Source: Pseudomonadota bacterium
GTDB taxonomy: Bacteria; Pseudomonadota; Gammaproteobacteria; Burkholderiales; Burkholderiaceae_C
Reading direction: 5' to 3'
Assembly (NCBI GenBank): GCA_023460715.1
Contig: JAEWPH010000008.1
Coordinates: forward strand, 1-7,827
DNA length: 7,827 nucleotides
The translations under genes were made by a program, and so were the position numbers. This document shows, one piece after another, positions 5,941-7,827 of the stretch; the stretch's first letter is position 1; each line of letters begins with the position of its first letter. The notes beneath the pieces were generated by a model that saw only the letters and a program-made list of their open reading frames with translations, did not search any database and was not told the DNA's origin.

Positions 5941-6051
5941 GCCCCCCCACCAGCAGACACCGTGGAACAGGGGGCTTCGCCCGCCCACCGGCGTCGTCCC
6001 CCTTCCCGGCGCAGCCGAGAGCAGGGGGAAGCGACGCAGTCGCTCAGGGGG
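5941..6051. repeat. REP-like cluster of GC-rich stem-loops
   Basis: C5-7 and G5 runs alternate: C7 at 5942-5948, G5 at 5970-5974, C5 at 5998-6002, G5 at 6024-6028 and G5 at 6047-6051. The best stems are 5998-6010 with 6014-6028 (loop GCA, small mismatch) and AGCGAC (6030-6035) with GTCGCT (6039-6044), again with loop GCA. GGGC-TTC-GCCC (5972-5982) is a third. It resembles palindromic intergenic elements I associate with Acidovorax and Variovorax relatives, read on the minus strand as CCCCCTGAGCG...CGCTTCCCCC. It ends 7 nt from the DUF3567 stop codon and may protect mRNA 3' ends or insulate the convergent genes. Confidence 0.65.
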
Positions 6052-6058
6052 TTGTCAT

Positions 6059-6346
6059 CTAGTGCACGACGACCGGGTTCTGCGCCAGGCCTACGTAGCC
6101 GTCCAGGGTGTCGTCCACCTCTTCCTGGGTGGGCGTGTCGCGCTGCCAGGCCAGGATCTGCTCCTGGAACATCTCGGCCCAGGAGCCGTCGAGGTAGACC
6201 TCCTTGCCGGAGCGCTTGTCCACGATCTCAAAGCCGTGCCGTCCCAGCTGGGGGACCAGCGGGCTGGCGGGTTCGGCGTCCTCGCGGCCCGCGTCGGGCT
6301 GCATGTGGACCACCACAAAAGAGTCAGAGTCGTAGAGCATGTGCAT
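6059..6346 (-). CDS. DUF3567 family protein (BTH_I0359-like)
   Basis: This 95-aa acidic cytoplasmic protein belongs to a small betaproteobacterial family of unknown function. Recognisable blocks are the N-terminus MHMLYDSDSFVVVHM, the central RHGFEIVDKRSGKEVYLDG (36-54), SWAEMFQEQILAWQ (55-68), and the C-terminal TPTQEEVDDTLDGY (71-84) and LAQNPVVVH. Residues 16-34 (QPDAGREDAEPAS and following) look like a variable linker. There is no signal peptide, membrane segment or cysteine pair. The start at 6346 is supported by a G-rich Shine-Dalgarno-like AGGGGGA on the minus strand, 5 nt upstream of ATG; a second ATG two codons later is possible. It appears to be a single-gene unit, with a 194-bp gap upstream and the stem-loop cluster directly downstream. 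No function can be assigned. Confidence 0.93.
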   Translation of the reverse strand: MHMLYDSDSFVVVHMQPDAGREDAEPASPLVPQLGRHGFEIVDKRSGKEVYLDGSWAEMFQEQILAWQRDTPTQEEVDDTLDGYVGLAQNPVVVH

Positions 6347-6540
6347 GGAGTTCCCCCTGTCAGTACGTCTGATTCAGATGGCAGCCCCGGCGGCCAGTTC
6401 AAGCCCTGGCCTGTGGGCGCTGCTGGAACACAGTATTTCACGGAAAACCGGGCGGCGCGGGCTCGCGGGCCTTTTGGGGGCTTCGTCCCACGCCGGTGTG
6501 GGCGGATGCGTACAGCGGCCCAGGCTCGCGCGGCGGGGCA
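6347..6540. other. Gap upstream of the DUF3567 gene
   Basis: This 194-bp gap follows the DUF3108 stop and precedes the DUF3567 start, both on the minus strand. A stem with arms CCCAC (6487-6491) and GTGGG (6498-6502) lies about 40 nt after the DUF3108 stop, without a T-run. Read on the minus strand, a TTGAAC near 6400 and an AATACT near 6435 are weak promoter-like hexamers, neither with a convincing partner. No gene is visible. Confidence 0.45.
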
Positions 6541-7758
6541 TCAGGGCGTGCCGTGGTCGCTCAGCCGCAGGTCGGCATAGTCTCCGTTCGATTGCGTGAG
6601 GCGGATGCGCACCGGCAGATAGCCCAGTTGCGTGCCCACCCACAGCTCGGCCTTCTGGTCGTGGTCCTTGCGGGGCAGGCGCTGCAATTTCAGGGCCGGC
6701 GTGGGGCCGGCGGGCAGGTCCAGCGTTTCGTCGCCTTCCACGGTAAAGGTCCAGCGGTCGGCGTTGCGCGCACTGACGGTGGTCAGCGTGATGCGGGTGC
6801 CGGGCGGGTAGCGGTCGGGTGCGGCGGCCAGCAGGGCGCCGAGCTGGATGAACACGCTCAGCCGGTCCTGCGCGCCGGGGCCGATGGCCGCCTGCGGCGT
6901 GTTGGCGCTGAACACCACCTTGCCGGCACCGAAATCGAAGTGCGCGGCCTGTTCGCTGCGCGACTTGTCGCCGAAGCGCTCGGGCTGCAGGCCGGCGGCG
7001 GTGATCTGGCCGCGGCTGGTCTGGGCGCGCGAGCCGAGCAAGAAGGCCTTGACCTCTTGCCGCGCCTCGTAGCCCGCGCCGTCATGGCGCCAGACCAGCT
7101 CGGCCCCGGCGTTGTAGTTGAAGCCCTTGGCCTGGCCGCTGACGTCGAACGCCAGCCGCGCCGGGTCGGGCAACTTCACGGGCGGCGGGGTCCCTGCGGC
7201 CGTATTGCTGGCGGCGCCCGGTGGGCGGATGTCGATGCCGGCGTCGGAGGCCTCCGGGGCCTCGGCGGCGGAGGCTGCGGCGACCGGCTCGGGCGCTGCT
7301 GCCGTTGCCGTGGCCGGTTCTGCGGGCTGCGAGGCAGGCGACTGCGCGGCGGAGGCAGCGGCCATGGCCGGATCGGCGGGGGAGGCCATGCCCTCCTCGG
7401 CGGGGACGGCCTCCGCTGGCGCCGCGGGGGCGGGCTGCGGCATGTCCGGCCCCTCGGCGGCAGGCACGGGCTCCTGCGGCGCGGCCGCTGGCACGGGCGC
7501 CGGAGCGGGAGGCTGGGGCGGTGGTGGCGGCTTGCGCACCGGGGTGGGGCGTGGCGGGGGAGCCGGCGCGGGTTCCTGCACGGGCGGTGGTGGCGGCGGC
7601 GGTGGAGGGGGTGGTGGCTCCACCATGCGTGTCTGAAAGGCCAGCGGCTGCGGCACGCCGGCATCGGCATCGCTGCCGCCCAACGGCAGGCCGCGCAGCA
7701 CCAGCCAGTGCAGCGCCAGCACGGCGGCGGTGAGCCAGAGCAGCGCGCGGCGGGGCAT
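6541..7758 (-). CDS. DUF3108 protein with TonB-like proline-rich N-terminus
   Basis: This 405-aa protein has a short basic start and one hydrophobic segment (about residues 6-22), so it is probably an inner-membrane-anchored or exported envelope protein. Residues 46-196 are low-complexity: twelve consecutive prolines (48-59), then Pro/Ala repeats with PxP patterns and Glu, as in TonB-type periplasm-spanning linkers. The globular part (about 198-402) matches my recollection of DUF3108, with alternating beta-strand-like stretches such as LAFDVSGQAKGF (202-213), GAELVWRHDGAGY (218-230), KGFNYNAG, TRITLTTVSARNADRWTFTV (321-340) and AELWVGTQLGYLPVRIRLTQ (370-389). The family function is not established; envelope or LPS-related roles are speculation. 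Its ATG overlaps by one base the TGA of the upstream gene, implying reinitiation. TonB itself was rejected because the C-terminal domain differs. The polyproline run should make translation depend on EF-P. Confidence 0.88.
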   Translation of the reverse strand: MPRRALLWLTAAVLALHWLVLRGLPLGGSDADAGVPQPLAFQTRMVEPPPPPPPPPPPPVQEPAPAPPPRPTPVRKPPPPPQPPAPAPVPAAAPQEPVPAAEGPDMPQPAPAAPAEAVPAEEGMASPADPAMAAASAAQSPASQPAEPATATAAAPEPVAAASAAEAPEASDAGIDIRPPGAASNTAAGTPPPVKLPDPARLAFDVSGQAKGFNYNAGAELVWRHDGAGYEARQEVKAFLLGSRAQTSRGQITAAGLQPERFGDKSRSEQAAHFDFGAGKVVFSANTPQAAIGPGAQDRLSVFIQLGALLAAAPDRYPPGTRITLTTVSARNADRWTFTVEGDETLDLPAGPTPALKLQRLPRKDHDQKAELWVGTQLGYLPVRIRLTQSNGDYADLRLSDHGTP

Positions 7759-7827
7759 CAGCGCTGCGCCGCCTCGCCGTCCAGCCGGCCGAGATCGCGC
7801 GAGAGCTGGGCGGCGGCGGCCTGCAGC
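7758..7827 (-). CDS. C-terminal end of an unidentified gene, cut by the window edge
   Basis: The last 22 codons and the TGA of a minus-strand gene are visible; they end in LGRLDGEAAQR and look like a helical, Ala/Gln-rich tail. The stop shares one base with the DUF3108 start (TGATG), a typical operon junction, and the codon choice is GC-rich like the neighbours. In related genomes I recall DUF3108 genes near purN or rRNA methyltransferase genes, but the tail is too short to assign. Confidence 0.6.
   Translation of the reverse strand, partial: LQAAAAQLSRDLGRLDGEAAQR

Larger units (their letters stand above)
5814..6058. other. Convergent intergenic region rich in inverted repeats
   Basis: This 245-bp gap separates the ends of the AbrB gene and the minus-strand DUF3567 gene. 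It carries a weak terminator-like hairpin (5817-5848), a long-loop inverted repeat (5885-5929) and a REP-like stem-loop cluster (5941-6051). No gene is supportable; the short open frames arise from repeat sequence. Confidence 0.6.

Noticed and set aside
2683..5960. Very long open frames on the minus strand (for example 2683-4674, 3317-5068 and 4239-5960)
   Set aside because: They run antisense through well-supported genes and across repeats. Their translations are Arg/Ala/Gly/Gln-rich without domains, as expected from high GC content.
5941..6051. CRISPR array
   Set aside because: The repeats are adjoining stem-loops of unequal length, without regular spacers.
6541..7758. TonB energy transducer
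   Set aside because: Only the anchor and proline linker match; the C-terminal domain is DUF3108-like and no ExbB/ExbD gene is visible.

Overview
The window is GC-rich chromosomal DNA whose gene content points to a betaproteobacterium of the order Burkholderiales, most likely family Comamonadaceae (Acidovorax-like). This placement rests on a single-chain class II ribonucleotide reductase, the DUF3567 and DUF3108 proteins (families I associate with that group), and the style of the intergenic repeats. It is recognition from memory, not a database search.

Layout. Positions 1-253 are a leader without a supportable gene. Positions 254-3447 hold a two-gene plus-strand operon: nrdJ (adenosylcobalamin-dependent ribonucleotide reductase, 822 aa) overlapping by an ATGA a YdjA-type nitroreductase. 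A 297-bp gap (3448-3744) contains a T-rich patch and a perfect 14-bp palindrome and precedes a hemerythrin-domain protein (3745-4323). A 395-bp gap (4324-4718) holds an imperfect hairpin with a T-run and two diverged copies of a ~71-nt repeat. It is followed by an AbrB-family membrane protein (4719-5813). The convergent gap (5814-6058) is filled with inverted repeats, notably a REP-like cluster of GC stem-loops. On the minus strand lie a small DUF3567 protein (6059-6346), a TonB-like proline-rich DUF3108 protein (6541-7758), and the last 22 codons of an upstream gene that overlaps the DUF3108 start by one base.

How they work together. The nrdJ operon supplies deoxyribonucleotides by a B12-dependent, oxygen-independent mechanism. 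The flavoprotein is translationally coupled to it, but its role in that pathway is unknown. The hemerythrin, AbrB and DUF3567 genes look like independent single-gene units. The DUF3108 gene appears to be co-transcribed with the truncated upstream gene.

I found no mobile element genes, tRNA, rRNA or CRISPR array, and no clear new multi-gene system. The least explained material is non-coding: the diverged repeat pair before the AbrB gene, the stem-loop cluster between the convergent genes, and the palindrome before the hemerythrin gene.
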